A stretch of 64,000 bases of DNA from Candidatus Peregrinibacteria bacterium (GTDB lineage: Bacteria; Patescibacteriota; Gracilibacteria; Peribacterales; Peribacteraceae), in assembly GCA_030649955.1 (NCBI GenBank), contig JAUSFD010000005.1, positions 159,264 through 223,263 of the forward strand, read 5' to 3'. Below, in pieces: positions 7,665 to 14,973 of the stretch. The position numbers and the translations under genes are program-made. Within the stretch, counting starts at the first letter, position 1, and each line of letters begins with the position of its first letter. The notes under the pieces were generated by a model. That model did no database searches and was not told the DNA's origin. It was given only the letters and a program-made list of their open reading frames with translations.

Positions 7665-8174
7665 TTACAGTTTTAGGCTCACTGAACTGCATTTCTGATC
7701 TCCAAGGCCCATGAGGAGCTCATGGAACGTTCGATGGGAGATGGGGTCTTCCTCCTCCCTTCCGATGAGCTCTATGAGCGGCTCCAGCACGAACCGACGC
7801 TCGTGCATCCGCGGATGGGGGATGACCAAATCACCTTTGGGCCATTCTTCTCTATTCGGGAGAACAGCATTCCCGTAGAGGAGGAGATCCAAGTCAATCG
7901 TTCGCGGCCCGAAGCGGAATGGTAGTTTCTTCCCGAGTTCCTGTTCGATTTCCATGAGTGTTCGGTGAATGACCTGCGGAGATTCCTTCGTCTCGATCTG
8001 TGCGACAGTATTCAGGAAATCCGGCTGATCCGTGAAGCCTTGCGGTGCGGATTTCCACACGGAGGAGAAGCGAACATTCGGCCAGTGTTCGCGGAGGAGT
8101 GCTGCAGCGCGCTGCAGGTTTTTCTCTGCATCGATGTTCGAGCCCAGGCCGATGCAGCAAGAGTTCTCCTTCAC
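7665..8174 (-). CDS. folK: 2-amino-4-hydroxy-6-hydroxymethyldihydropteridine pyrophosphokinase
   Basis: Transfers pyrophosphate from ATP to hydroxymethyldihydropterin in folate synthesis. It has 169 residues. Family landmarks are CIGLGSNIDAEKNLQRA, the pterin-binding SAPQGFTDQPDFLN, and the ATP/Mg loop FRFGPRTIDLDLLLYG with the DLDLLLYG signature, then PHPRMHERRFVLEPL. It starts with GTG, and the GTGA overlaps the folB stop, so the two are translationally coupled. The N-terminus (KENSCCIGLGSN) is a few residues longer than usual. Confidence 0.97.
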   Translation of the reverse strand: MKENSCCIGLGSNIDAEKNLQRAAALLREHWPNVRFSSVWKSAPQGFTDQPDFLNTVAQIETKESPQVIHRTLMEIEQELGKKLPFRFGPRTIDLDLLLYGNAVLPNREEWPKGDLVIPHPRMHERRFVLEPLIELIGREEEDPISHRTFHELLMGLGDQKCSSVSLKL

Positions 8175-8515
8175 GGCCGCGTGATCGTGAGGTTCACGCA
8201 GCGCACACCGGGGACTGTGACCTTTGTGACGGTGACGCGGACGGAGTCTGGTCGGAACTTCAGGAGGATTACCGCGGCGATGTCCTCTGCGAGAGCTTCG
8301 ATGGTGCTGCGCTCCTCCTTGCCCACTTCCTGTACTGCGGCGATCACCTGTGCGTAATCGATGCCCTTCCGAACATCATCATTCTTCGCAATGGCAGCAG
8401 CATCCTGGGGGAACTCGATCACGATGAGGATCTGCTGCTCCTTCGCACGTTCCTCCTCCGTGACTCCGATGCGGGTCCAGAGGGAGAGGTCAACGATAGT
8501 GAGCGTATCGGACAT
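8171..8515 (-). CDS. folB: dihydroneopterin aldolase
   Basis: Cleaves dihydroneopterin to hydroxymethyldihydropterin, the substrate of the next gene product, FolK. It has 114 residues. It opens with DTLTIVDLSLWTRIGVTEEER, the normal D-x-L-x-L...GV.eeER start. The catalytic-site Tyr appears in GIDYAQV and the Glu in STIEALAEDIA; VTVTKVTVPG is the C-terminal strand containing the active-site Lys. The promoter is textbook leaderless: TTGAAT, 16 bases, TACTAT, six bases, ATG. Confidence 0.95.
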   Translation of the reverse strand: MSDTLTIVDLSLWTRIGVTEEERAKEQQILIVIEFPQDAAAIAKNDDVRKGIDYAQVIAAVQEVGKEERSTIEALAEDIAAVILLKFRPDSVRVTVTKVTVPGVRCVNLTITRP

Positions 8516-8521
8516 GGTGCG

Positions 8522-8549
8522 ATAGTATCGCTCTCTTGGCAGGATTCAA
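8522..8549 (-). promoter_or_regulatory. promoter of folB-folK
   Basis: On the minus strand: TTGAAT (8544-8549), 16-base spacer, TACTAT (8522-8527), then six bases to the ATG. There is no room for a ribosome-binding site. Confidence 0.7.
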
Positions 8550-8554
8550 CAGAC

Positions 8555-8641
8555 AACGTTGATTCGTTGATTGGTTTATTCGTTTACTCGTGTACTCATC
8601 TATTCGAATAAACGAATCAACGAAGAAACGAATAAACGAAC
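8555..8641. repeat. TTCGTTTA/TTCGTTGA-word inverted repeat
   Basis: One arm is GATTCGTTGATTGGTTTATTCG-like words, the other AATAAACGAATCAACGAAG-like words, together able to fold into a long AT-rich hairpin. It lies between the secD stop and the folB promoter and fills most of that gap; nothing else is seen in it. Confidence 0.75.
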
Positions 8642-8661
8642 TGTGGACTCATCAGCTTCTC

Positions 8662-11085
8662 TCAGACTTTCTTCACTCCAAACAACCCCAACCGCTCCGC
8701 TACTGGCATCGTGGCGATCTTCCTGAGCATCCACCGCGTCACGGTGATCGCGGAGAACATCGAGAGGAGGACGCCCATGCCCAGGGTGATGGCGAAGCCG
8801 CGGACGATGGAGGTGCCGACGAGGAAGAGGATTGTGCACGTGATGATCGTCGAGACGTTGCCGTCGCGGATGGCGGGCCAGGCGTGCTGGAAGCTCGTTT
8901 CGACTGCGGTCTTCATCAGCTTCCCCTTCCGCAGTTCTTCCTTCATGCGCTCGAAGACGAGGACGTTCGCATCCACGGCCATGCCGATCGAGAGGATGAT
9001 GCCGGCCATGCCCGCGAGGGTGAGGACGACGTAGGTATCCGAGAGGAGGAAGAGCGGGAGCTTCAGAATCGCGAAGAAGATGACGGCGTAGATGAGGAGC
9101 GCTCCGGAGGCGATAACGCCGAGCAGCCGGTAGACGGCGATCAAGTAGACGATGAGGAGAAGTACTCCGAGGATGGCTGCCTGCAGTGACGTCTGGAGGG
9201 CAGTATCGCCGAGGGTTGCTTCGATCGTCTGCTGACCTACCAGGTGGATGGGCGCGGGGATGGCGCCGGTGTTCAGGTCCTGGGCCAAGCGACGAGCCTC
9301 CTCGAAGTTCTGGCTACCGGTGATCACCGCCGTGCCGCCGCTGATCTCCTGCTGCACGACCGGAGCGGAGACGAGCTCGCCGCCGACGAAGATGGCAATC
9401 GACTTTCCGATGTTCTTCTTCGTGAGTTCCTGGAACAGCCTGCCGCCCTCCTCGTCGAAGTTGATCTGCACCACGGGGATATTCGTCACGGGGTCGAGCG
9501 TCACCGCGGCGGAGCGGAAGTGCTTGCCGTCGAGCGTCGTGTCCTTCCAGCCCGTCGGTTCGAGCGAGAAGAAGAGTATGCGCAGAGTGGAGACCTCTTC
9601 CGTCGTCGTCACCTTTCCCGCCTGCAGGCGAGCCACCAGCTCCTGCGCGCGCGTCGCAGCGCCTGATCCCGTGATGACGAGCTCATCGAAGTTCGCGTTG
9701 TCCGGACTCGTGGATGCAGCCTTGTCTACACGAATGAGGTGGTAGCCGAAGGGAGTCTCTACAGGATCGCTGACGGAGCCTGCTGGCTGCGTGAAGGCGA
9801 CGGTCTCGAACGCAGGGACCATGGTCCCGCGGGTGAACGTGCCCAGGTTTCCACCTTCTGCGCGAGAGGGACCATCGGACTCCTGTCGCGCGAGCTGTGT
9901 GAAGTTCTCCCCCTTCGCGACACGCGCCTTGAGGGCCTGTGCCTTCGTGAGGGCTTCATCCTTCGTACGCGTGACCGTTGCCGGTGCTTCCTGTGCGTCC
10001 TTGTAGGAGACGAGGATGTGGCTCGCGGCGACTTCCTGGCGACCGGGATTGAGGATGCGCAGGAAGAGTACGCGTGCGGAGCCATCCGAGAGTGTCACCG
10101 GTTTCAAGTCGCCCGGTTGCATGCCGCGGAGCGTCGAGATGATCGTTGGCGTGATCTTCTCATCCAGAAGAGTCTCCTCATTGTACTTGTACGAGAGCCC
10201 CTGCTCCGTTGTCGACAGGACGGAGAATGCTTTGGGTGCCTCATTGATCACGCGCCCGGTCTGCGTGGGAGGATTCAGGACTTCTGCGAGGAACACGCCC
10301 GGAATCTCCCGTTCCTTCACACTCCCATCCGGCGCCTGCTCCGCGGCGGTCACACTGCCCTCTATCTTGCGCACCTCGCCGGGTTTCGTGGTCCATATGC
10401 TGTCGAGCCCGTCTGGGAGCGCGTCGCGGAAGTAGGAGCGGGTGTCGATGTAGCTGATGCCGAGCTCATCGCTCAAGTCCTGCCCCAGGTCCTGGAGCGT
10501 GATGCCGCTCTGCCCCTTCGTGATCTGGTCGTAGCTGGCCTGCGCTTTCGTGCGCACGCCCGCCGTGAAGTCCTCCGTCACCTCCGTGAACTCCTCCTTG
10601 AACTCCAACTGGATGGTCTTCCCCACAGTCGCAATACACTCCTGCGTGTCGATGATGCCCGGACACTCCACGAAGAGGTGCTTCTCTGCACCGATGTACG
10701 ACGGGGTGATGGTCGCTTCACTGACGCCGAGCGCGTTGATGCGTCGCTCGATCACGGTGCGGATGGCCTCCACGATGGAGCGCTGCTGCTCCTGGATACT
10801 GAACTCCTCCGCTTGGATTTTTGCGATCTCCTCTGCGGAGGCGCCCTGCTTCTCAAGGGTTTCGCGCTCCTGCTTCAGTCGCGCGAGCTGCTCCTCCATC
10901 TCCTGCTCACTGATGCGGAAATCCAGCTGTGTTCCCCCCGCGAGATCGAGTCCCAGGTGGAGCATTGGTGCCCGGAGGAACCCCGGTGCCCAGCCCTTCC
11001 ACGCATCGGGAAGTGCGATGATGACGATGAGCACGGCGACGAGCACCGTGAGCACTGACCAGACGGGGGAGCGGCGCGCAGACAT
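8662..11085 (-). CDS. secD: SecD-type protein translocase subunit with an inserted parvulin (PpiC) domain
   Basis: SecD helps pull exported proteins through SecYEG using the proton gradient. It has 807 residues, longer than usual (~450-620). Order: TM1 (residues ~8-26), LGLDLAGGTQLDF just after it (the SecD signature), and the first periplasmic region with RRINALGVSE and FVECPGI. A complete parvulin-type peptidyl-prolyl isomerase domain follows at ~350-455 (ASHILVSY at its start, GGNLGTFTRGTMVPAFE, PFGYHLIRVDK at its end). Next comes the P1 head (GKSIAIFVGGELVSAPVVQ), then five C-terminal helices (LAGMAGIILSIGMAVDANVLVFERMKEEL holds the D-A-N-V motif). It is three bases after the lipoprotein gene, in one operon. 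No secF follows in this window. The start is ATG with no Shine-Dalgarno. Confidence 0.93.
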   Translation of the reverse strand: MSARRSPVWSVLTVLVAVLIVIIALPDAWKGWAPGFLRAPMLHLGLDLAGGTQLDFRISEQEMEEQLARLKQERETLEKQGASAEEIAKIQAEEFSIQEQQRSIVEAIRTVIERRINALGVSEATITPSYIGAEKHLFVECPGIIDTQECIATVGKTIQLEFKEEFTEVTEDFTAGVRTKAQASYDQITKGQSGITLQDLGQDLSDELGISYIDTRSYFRDALPDGLDSIWTTKPGEVRKIEGSVTAAEQAPDGSVKEREIPGVFLAEVLNPPTQTGRVINEAPKAFSVLSTTEQGLSYKYNEETLLDEKITPTIISTLRGMQPGDLKPVTLSDGSARVLFLRILNPGRQEVAASHILVSYKDAQEAPATVTRTKDEALTKAQALKARVAKGENFTQLARQESDGPSRAEGGNLGTFTRGTMVPAFETVAFTQPAGSVSDPVETPFGYHLIRVDKAASTSPDNANFDELVITGSGAATRAQELVARLQAGKVTTTEEVSTLRILFFSLEPTGWKDTTLDGKHFRSAAVTLDPVTNIPVVQINFDEEGGRLFQELTKKNIGKSIAIFVGGELVSAPVVQQEISGGTAVITGSQNFEEARRLAQDLNTGAIPAPIHLVGQQTIEATLGDTALQTSLQAAILGVLLLIVYLIAVYRLLGVIASGALLIYAVIFFAILKLPLFLLSDTYVVLTLAGMAGIILSIGMAVDANVLVFERMKEELRKGKLMKTAVETSFQHAWPAIRDGNVSTIITCTILFLVGTSIVRGFAITLGMGVLLSMFSAITVTRWMLRKIATMPVAERLGLFGVKKV

Positions 11086-11088
11086 TGC

Positions 11089-11748
11089 TTACGTAGAGGG
11101 AGTGAATGTCACGCGGAGACCCACGTTCACGTCGTCGGCGAAGATCTCTGCCATCTCCGCGGAGGGAATATCCGTAATGATGATGTCATCCTTCACCTCC
11201 GCGGACTCGACGGTGAGCTTGGAGACCAACTTCTCGCGAACGAAGAGGCCGATGGACTTGCCCTTATTCTCCTTGAACACCTTGCCCATGATCGTCCTCC
11301 CCTCTGGGGTAAAGAGCAGCTGCACGGAGCCCTTCCCTCCCTCATCCTTCCCCGCGATGACCCACTGGAGGTGCTTTTGCGTCAGGCCCGTCTCTGAAAA
11401 GCCGCCGTGCCCCTCCACGACAATGTCTGCTTTCTCTGTTGGTGCCTCCTGCATGACGCGGAGGCTGAAGGGGGCGATGAGTTCTGCCGTGAGTGCATCA
11501 GCCGCTTCACTGCTGTCGATCTCCAACTTGAGAGTCACCTCATCATCGCTGACTTGCACCTTCTTATCAGAGAGGTTCGCGGCGAGGTGCGAAAGCCTGC
11601 GCTCGACGACGCGCATGCTCGCGGCGATGAGTTCGTCTCGCTGCTCTGGAGTATCCGTCCTAATGGCGAGCTTGTAGTACACGACTGTGGATCCACCGCA
11701 TGCTGCGAGGAGGAGACTCACCGAAAGGAGGGCACCAAGGCGTTTCAT
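11089..11748 (-). CDS. lipoprotein resembling a free-standing SecD head domain
   Basis: It has 219 residues from the chosen start, MKRLGALLSVSLLLAACGG, which is a clean lipobox (L-A-A-C). The mature part resembles the SecD periplasmic region. GKSIGLFVREKLVSKLTVESAE lines up with GKSIAIFVGGELVSAPVVQQEIS in the neighbouring SecD, and VERRLSHLAANLSDKKVQV resembles the SecD RR.NALGVSE segment. It lacks the transmembrane translocon part. It stands first in the operon, directly before secD, so it is probably a duplicated SecD head anchored by lipid that works with the translocon. The similarity is seen by eye only. Confidence 0.75.
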   Translation of the reverse strand: MKRLGALLSVSLLLAACGGSTVVYYKLAIRTDTPEQRDELIAASMRVVERRLSHLAANLSDKKVQVSDDEVTLKLEIDSSEAADALTAELIAPFSLRVMQEAPTEKADIVVEGHGGFSETGLTQKHLQWVIAGKDEGGKGSVQLLFTPEGRTIMGKVFKENKGKSIGLFVREKLVSKLTVESAEVKDDIIITDIPSAEMAEIFADDVNVGLRVTFTPST

Positions 11749-11755
11749 TGGGCGA

Positions 11756-11784
11756 AGTCTAGGGAAATTCTCGGGAGGGCGCAA
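11756..11784 (-). promoter_or_regulatory. promoter of the SecD operon
   Basis: On the minus strand: TTGCGC (11779-11784), 17-base spacer, TAGACT (11756-11761), then seven bases to the ATG at 11748. Confidence 0.7.
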
Positions 11785-11835
11785 TTGGAAGAATGAAGGT
11801 ACATTGTGTCTATTTCATCATTGGAGTGGATTTAC

Positions 11836-11915
11836 GAGACCGAGGAGTCCGAGGAGACCGACGAACGAGACAAGTTCCTCGGACTCGTCGGACTCTTCGG
11901 TCTCCTCGGAATCCT
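11836..11915. repeat. GAGGAGTCC-word inverted repeat
   Basis: The left arm is GAGACCGAGGAGTCCGAGGAG-like words, the right arm CTCGGACTCGTCGGACTC-like words. The same word forms a second hairpin at 12926-13046, so the pair brackets the nucleotidyltransferase gene. Confidence 0.8.
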
Positions 11916-11922
11916 GTCCAGA

Positions 11923-12885
11923 TCAATTCTCTCGCACTAACTTTGTCCCTTCCCTCAGCATCTTCCCCTCCAGATCGATTCCCTCCAGCGTGCAGTGCTC
12001 GTCGATGACGCAGTTGCGCAGTGTGCAATCGCGGATGACGCAGTGCGGGAAGATGATGCAGTCCGTGAGGTCGCTCCCCTCGATCACGCACTCCCGATCG
12101 ATGGACACACTCCCTTCCAGTGTGGATCCGTTTACCACTGCGCTTGGATCGATCATGCTCTTTCCTCCAATCAGCAGCCGGTGTGCCTCCAGGTACGAGG
12201 CGAAGGATCCGATATCGAGCCACGGCTCCGCGAAGGCGAAGCAGTCTACTTCTATTCCCTGGCGTAGGAATTCCTCGAAGATCCCACCCATGTTATCGGG
12301 GTGCTCTCGCGCGAATGTCACGAGGATTCCGAGCGTCTCCTTCGGTAATACGGCACAGCCCGCGCTCACGAGCGTCGTCTGCGGCTCTTTTGGCTTCTCT
12401 TCGAATGCTTTGATGTGCGTTGGATGTTGCGGGTCAACGATCACCGTCCCGAACTGCTTCGCCCGCTCGCGGTCCCGGATATCGTGCGCTGCGAGAATGG
12501 GAATACCCAGACGCTGCCTTCCTAGGAAGTTCTCCATGCGGAACCCCAGGTAGTTGTCCCCCGTGAGCAGCAGCACATCATCGGCGATGGCGTACTCCTC
12601 TACCCAGCGTGCGACTGACCCGAGTGCCCCCAGCTTGTGCGCATCACTGCGCGTGTCCTCTACCACGACGTGCACGTCTGCCCTATCGATCGTCTTCTTC
12701 CACTCCTCGAACCCCTCCGCGAACGCTGCGTTCGTGCTCACCGTCACGGGGATACCTGCTGGGATCTTTGCGAGGAGGTGCGAGAGGATCGGCTTCCCCG
12801 CGATGGGCAGGAGCGGCTTCGCCCTCTTCTCCGTCAATGGCCACAGACGCGTTGCGAATCCGCCGGCGAGGATGAAGGCATGCAT
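11923..12885 (-). CDS. sugar-phosphate nucleotidyltransferase
   Basis: It has 320 residues. The N-terminal nucleotidyltransferase fold begins HAFILAGGFATRLWPLTEKRAKPLLPIAGKP, the G-G-x-x-T-R-L...K-P-L-P nucleotide-binding signature. LLLTGDNYLG contains the metal Asp; FEEKPKEP and WLDIGSFASYLEAH are sugar-site motifs. The C-terminus is a left-handed beta helix of isoleucine-patch repeats (IDPSAVVNGSTLEG, CIIFPHCVIRDCTLRNCVI). It makes an NDP-sugar (glucose- or mannose-1-phosphate are typical substrates) for surface glycans. The neighbour upstream on the same strand is a sugar-transferase-like membrane protein. The exact sugar cannot be read from sequence. TAAGCT lies seven bases before the ATG. 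Confidence 0.88.
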   Translation of the reverse strand: MHAFILAGGFATRLWPLTEKRAKPLLPIAGKPILSHLLAKIPAGIPVTVSTNAAFAEGFEEWKKTIDRADVHVVVEDTRSDAHKLGALGSVARWVEEYAIADDVLLLTGDNYLGFRMENFLGRQRLGIPILAAHDIRDRERAKQFGTVIVDPQHPTHIKAFEEKPKEPQTTLVSAGCAVLPKETLGILVTFAREHPDNMGGIFEEFLRQGIEVDCFAFAEPWLDIGSFASYLEAHRLLIGGKSMIDPSAVVNGSTLEGSVSIDRECVIEGSDLTDCIIFPHCVIRDCTLRNCVIDEHCTLEGIDLEGKMLREGTKLVREN

Positions 12886-12925
12886 CGGGAGCAGCTTAGC
12901 GGTTTCTGAGGGATTGATGCTACGA

Positions 12926-13046
12926 GGGAGGAGACCGAAGAGACCGAGGATTCCGAGGAGTCCGAGGAACTACCAGGCAAACCCTAGAACGCAGTGTACG
13001 TCTCGTTCATTGGTCTCCTCGGAATCCTCGGACTCTTCGGAATCCT
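12926..13046. repeat. GAGGAGTCC/GAGGATTCC-word inverted repeat, second copy
   Basis: The left arm (12929-12975) and right arm (13011-13045) are tandem GAGGATTCCGAGGAGTCC words and their complement, with an unrelated loop of ~35 bases. It ends at the stop codon of the next gene. Confidence 0.8.
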
Positions 13047-13859
13047 TCAGCGAAAGAACCACTGAATCAGCGATTGCTTCGGTGCGACGACTGCCACGGG
13101 ATACCCCTCCAGCGAATCGATCCTCCCATCCCGCTCCACGATGCCGAGGACCGAGGGGAGGAGGAGGTACGTGATGCCGCGGTTGCGGCAGGCACTCAGG
13201 AGGTTGATGGACTGCTCGAGGTCACTGCACTGGATCACGTGCGTGATATGCAGCTCTGTGAGGGTGCTTTCCAGGCGATCCAATTTCCCGAGCACGGGGA
13301 TACTGTGGATTTCCTTCTCCTTCACGCCGATCGCATCGAGAATGGCCACGGGTTTGATCGCACTCTTCCTCTCCTCGAGCGTTGCAATGAGCGCTTTCGA
13401 CTCGCGCGTGACACCGATGATGAGTGCGGGGAATGTTGGGGGATTCCTCCGGAGGATGCGTCGCCCGAGTGCATCGAAGGCGATGTGCCAGAGCCAGATG
13501 CACGCCCCCGTCAGTACCAGTGCGTAGATCAGGAGGAGCCTGCTGAAGAATGCGGTGTACGCGAAGTAGTACGCGAGCGTGAAGATTGCCACGCCGACGA
13601 GCGCTGCGTATCCAATGTACGCACCGTTACGCAGGCTCGCCTGGTTACGGCCCAAGTGGAATGTCCGTGTCGTTGCGAGCACGAGGAGCCAGAGGGGAGC
13701 GACCGCAGCGACGACGGTGATGTACGGCGCGAAGGGGAAGTCCGTCGAGAGGATCCAGCCGACGCGCAGAAAGTACGCGAGCGCGTACGCCGCGACGAAG
13801 ATCAGGAGATCCGTGATGAGCCAGAGGGCGAGGAGGACGTGGGAGCGCACAATGTACAA
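13047..13859 (-). CDS. N-terminal half of a polyprenyl glycosylphosphotransferase-like membrane protein, no catalytic domain
   Basis: It has 270 residues. Four membrane helices (residues ~8-30, 43-63, 80-105, 110-130) are followed by a Rossmann-like domain (ALIIGVTRESKALIATLEERKSA, PVLGKLDRLESTLTELHITHVIQ). This is the layout of WbaP/WcaJ-type proteins, but the chain stops at KQSLIQWFFR, where the catalytic sugar-phosphate transferase domain should begin. Either the enzyme is split or this is a regulatory or scaffold remnant. The stop lies at the edge of a short-word hairpin, so a repeat-linked truncation is possible. The start is uncertain: TTG at 13859 or GTG at 13850, both inside another repeat. 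Confidence 0.75.
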   Translation of the reverse strand: MYIVRSHVLLALWLITDLLIFVAAYALAYFLRVGWILSTDFPFAPYITVVAAVAPLWLLVLATTRTFHLGRNQASLRNGAYIGYAALVGVAIFTLAYYFAYTAFFSRLLLIYALVLTGACIWLWHIAFDALGRRILRRNPPTFPALIIGVTRESKALIATLEERKSAIKPVAILDAIGVKEKEIHSIPVLGKLDRLESTLTELHITHVIQCSDLEQSINLLSACRNRGITYLLLPSVLGIVERDGRIDSLEGYPVAVVAPKQSLIQWFFR

Positions 13860-13922
13860 TGTAGAATGTTCAATGGAAAATGTAGTCGCATTCTACATTT
13901 TTCATTCTCCATTCTCCATTCA
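13849..13922. repeat. AATGTACAATGTAGAATG-word inverted repeat
   Basis: The left arm is ACAATGTACAATGTAGAATG, the right arm CATTCTACATTTTTCATTC-like words. It overlaps the start of the gene on its left and the stop of the gene on its right, both on the minus strand. Confidence 0.75.
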
Positions 13923-14942
13923 GTTATTCCATATGTACGGCAGCTTCGTTGCATCCCAAGGGACTGATTTCCCGTCCCACGTGTGCGTGCCCGTTGCGAT
14001 GCTGGGAGGCTTCGAGATATACCTCTCCATCCACTGGAGCTTGAGGGCTATCGTCGCATTCGTCTGCGCGCGTGCGCGGAAGGCGCTCTCCTGGAGGATG
14101 TAGTAGGTCACAGATTCCGCGAGATCTTCGAAGGCGTCCCACGATGCGTACCCGGAGACGAAGTCGCTCTCCCTTGTATCACTCTTCCGCACGCGCTCCG
14201 TGAGCCAGCTGATAGCGTAGAACTCTGCGCTGGGATCGTCGTTGTAGATGATATCCGCACCATCGCGGAATGCAGAGGTGCCGCTTGCTGGTGTGCCCAG
14301 GAGGCAGCCGAGTTCGAAGAAGTGTCCCATCGCTTCGTGCACGATGAGTGCGCGGAACTCGTCATCGGGGACGGTGCCACTGATGATCACCGTTGATTTC
14401 CCCGCGAGGCCGCGGTGCTCTGGCGAGTCGTAGCGGACGTAGAAGTTCCGGAGGGAGGGGATGCAATTTGCCGGGAGGAGAGAGAGAACTTCGTTCGCGA
14501 TCTCCTTGTGTCGTTGCTGAATGCCCACCTGATCCACGACCGCGAGGAACGCTCGGGAGGTTACAGAAGAGGAAGACGATGACGATGAGGAAGAGCTCAC
14601 CTGTGGCGTCTCCTGTGCGAGGACGATCTGTGAAGCTGCCGCGACCTGGGGGAGAGAACTCCCCAGATTCAGCGGGCGCCAAGCGGTGATGCCCTTCGTC
14701 TTCTTCGCTGTGCTCTTCGCCACCGTTGCAGTCACCTTCGTCTTCTTCGCCACTCTGCGCGATTTCCGGAAGAGCATGTTCCGGGGTGTGGCTGGGTGGG
14801 ATTCCACGAACCCAGAGCTCGATGTTGCCCTTGCGGCAGTATCGGTCTGTGCTACGCTCTCGCCGAGGTCGAGAGCGAGTGAGGTACTCGTCAGAGCGAT
14901 GCCGGCGATGATCAGGACGTTCGCTCTCAAGGGGGGAGGCAA
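13920..14942 (-). CDS. secreted zincin-type metallopeptidase with poly-Ser linker
   Basis: It has 340 residues. An N-terminal hydrophobic signal (ANVLIIAGIALTSTSLAL) leads to a basic, low-complexity region and an 11-residue Ser run at ~116-126. The folded part contains VHEAMGHFFELGCLLG (H202, E203, H206), an HExxH zinc site. A likely third ligand is the Glu in FEDLAESVTYYILQ some 80 residues later, as in glutamate-zincins. It should act outside the cell; the substrate is unknown. It starts with TTG at 14942, two bases after the predicted transcription start of a TATAAA box; another TTG at 14930 would also leave a good signal peptide. Confidence 0.75.
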   Translation of the reverse strand: MPPPLRANVLIIAGIALTSTSLALDLGESVAQTDTAARATSSSGFVESHPATPRNMLFRKSRRVAKKTKVTATVAKSTAKKTKGITAWRPLNLGSSLPQVAAASQIVLAQETPQVSSSSSSSSSSSVTSRAFLAVVDQVGIQQRHKEIANEVLSLLPANCIPSLRNFYVRYDSPEHRGLAGKSTVIISGTVPDDEFRALIVHEAMGHFFELGCLLGTPASGTSAFRDGADIIYNDDPSAEFYAISWLTERVRKSDTRESDFVSGYASWDAFEDLAESVTYYILQESAFRARAQTNATIALKLQWMERYISKPPSIATGTHTWDGKSVPWDATKLPYIWNN

Positions 14943-14945
14943 AAG

Positions 14946-14964
14946 GAGCTATTTATACTACAAT
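14946..14964. promoter_or_regulatory. overlapping divergent -10 boxes
   Basis: On the plus strand TATACT/TACAAT (14954-14964) ends nine bases before the ATG at 14974. On the minus strand TATAAA in the same AT block ends nine bases before the TTG at 14942. One AT-rich box seems to serve both directions. Confidence 0.5.
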
Positions 14965-14973
14965 TTCAGTTTG

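Noticed and set aside
9739..11058. Open frame of 439 codons opposite secD
   Set aside because: Antisense shadow of secD; low-complexity Leu/Arg composition and no start signal.
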